A DNA stretch of 64,000 bases from Synechococcus sp. BIOS-E4-1 (GTDB lineage: Bacteria; Cyanobacteriota; Cyanobacteriia; PCC-6307; Cyanobiaceae). Location: NCBI RefSeq assembly GCF_014279995.1, contig NZ_CP047935.1, positions 841,243 through 905,242 on the forward strand, read 5' to 3'. The stretch's first letter is position 1, and the number at the start of each line of letters is the position of its first letter. A model generated the notes under the pieces. That model saw nothing but the letters and a program-made list of their open reading frames with translations. It was not told where the DNA came from and made no database searches. This document shows, piece after piece, positions 63,511 to 64,000 of the stretch. The position numbers and the translations under genes are program-made.

Positions 63511-64000
63511 GTGGCTGCTTCGAAGGACATCCTTTTCCTTGGAATGCTGCTGAAAGTTGCTGGATTCCGGCGCGGCACTCCCAAACGACGAAGCAGCCGT
63601 AGTAGACGCTGGAGCCGATCGGCGCAGACCCTGTTTGCCAGTTGGGCGGTGCTTGGCCAGCTCGGTGCTATCGGCGTGCTCGTTGGCGAAGCCCTGGAGC
63701 CGCAGCTCGCGAAGGCACAGATCACTGCAATTCCAGGTGACTATGGCAGCGGCAGTCTTACTGCCACTGCCACTGGTGTCGGTGCTTTTGCGATCGGCAG
63801 AGGAGCAGATGCGAATCGCTTGTGCTCGATGGCCATTGGCTCTGGCGCGAATGCCCAGGGAGTGAATGCCACCGCAATTGGCGCTGGGGCGACTGCCTCT
63901 CGCGCCAATCAGATGATGTTGGGCGCAAGCTCAACCGATGTCACAGCGGCAAGTCTTTCTGGAACAGGTAATGAATTAATCCTTGCCAATGAAGACGGCA
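63511..64000 (+). CDS. YadA-head-type surface adhesin (5' part)
   Basis: Open from GTG 63511 (ATG 63544 is an alternative) past the window end; 163 codons are visible. An Arg-rich start (RRGTPKRRSSRSRRW) and a hydrophobic segment (LFASWAVLGQLGAIGVLVG) ending in LAKAQ look like a long signal peptide. After this come short repeats of the left-handed-roll YadA/Hep_Hag type (TGVGAFAIGRGADANR, SMAIGSGANAQG, ATAIGAGATAS). Such proteins are trimeric and surface-exposed. It is divergent from the TPR-GT41 operon, which may modify it (inference). Confidence 0.75.
   Translation, partial: MAASKDILFLGMLLKVAGFRRGTPKRRSSRSRRWSRSAQTLFASWAVLGQLGAIGVLVGEALEPQLAKAQITAIPGDYGSGSLTATATGVGAFAIGRGADANRLCSMAIGSGANAQGVNATAIGAGATASRANQMMLGASSTDVTAASLSGTGNELILANEDG

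Overview
The window looks like chromosome of a marine picocyanobacterium, most likely a Synechococcus of the marine subcluster. The support is indirect but consistent: a CpcS/CpeS-type phycobiliprotein lyase, cyanobacterial families (TIGR03792, DUF1517, DUF3611, long-form ThiE), a DUF1651 protein and Nif11-leader peptides of the prochlorosin type, both typical of Prochlorococcus/Synechococcus, on moderately GC-rich DNA. I saw no rRNA, tRNA, insertion sequence, phage gene or CRISPR array.

1-16.3 kb is mostly housekeeping: a bilin lyase, trmD, ispF, larB, thiE-thiS, ribF, surE, pheS, an ABC1 kinase, nadK, an OmpR-type regulator and a rubrerythrin. The striking point is surE, which is broken by one in-frame TAG codon but is otherwise full length. 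16.3-29.5 kb is an accessory stretch with short orphan genes, one intact DUF1651 gene with three decayed copies, two prochlorosin-like precursors (one with a TAG in its leader, and no lanthionine synthetase in view) and a 1401-residue secreted-type protein with beta-helix and RTX features. A core cobalamin gene (cobL/cbiET) sits in it.

29.5-50.8 kb is a coherent island: three DUF1254/DUF1214 proteins, a flavin amine oxidase, two outer-membrane proteins, a formylglycine-generating enzyme with both active-site cysteines, three type I sulfatases carrying the Cys-x-Pro-x-Arg motif (two of them near-identical duplicates), a BASS-family transporter, several small membrane proteins and an AraC-type regulator. 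The FGE would activate the sulfatases. The porins and the transporter could bring in sulfated organic compounds, and the AraC protein may control the set; this functional reading is inference.

50.9-64 kb turns to making sulfated glycoconjugates: a sulfotransferase, low-complexity secreted proteins, a GH116 glucosylceramidase-like hydrolase, and then a four-gene operon on the minus strand in which every gene overlaps the next by 4 bp. That operon encodes a 1094-residue sulfotransferase-coiled coil-TPR-GT41 (O-GlcNAc-transferase-like) fusion, a second sulfotransferase, a DUF707-like putative glycosyltransferase and UDP-galactopyranose mutase. Divergent from it, and cut by the window end, is a YadA-head-type surface adhesin. 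The fusion enzyme beside an adhesin is the best candidate here for an undescribed system: sulfated glycosylation of a cell-surface protein.
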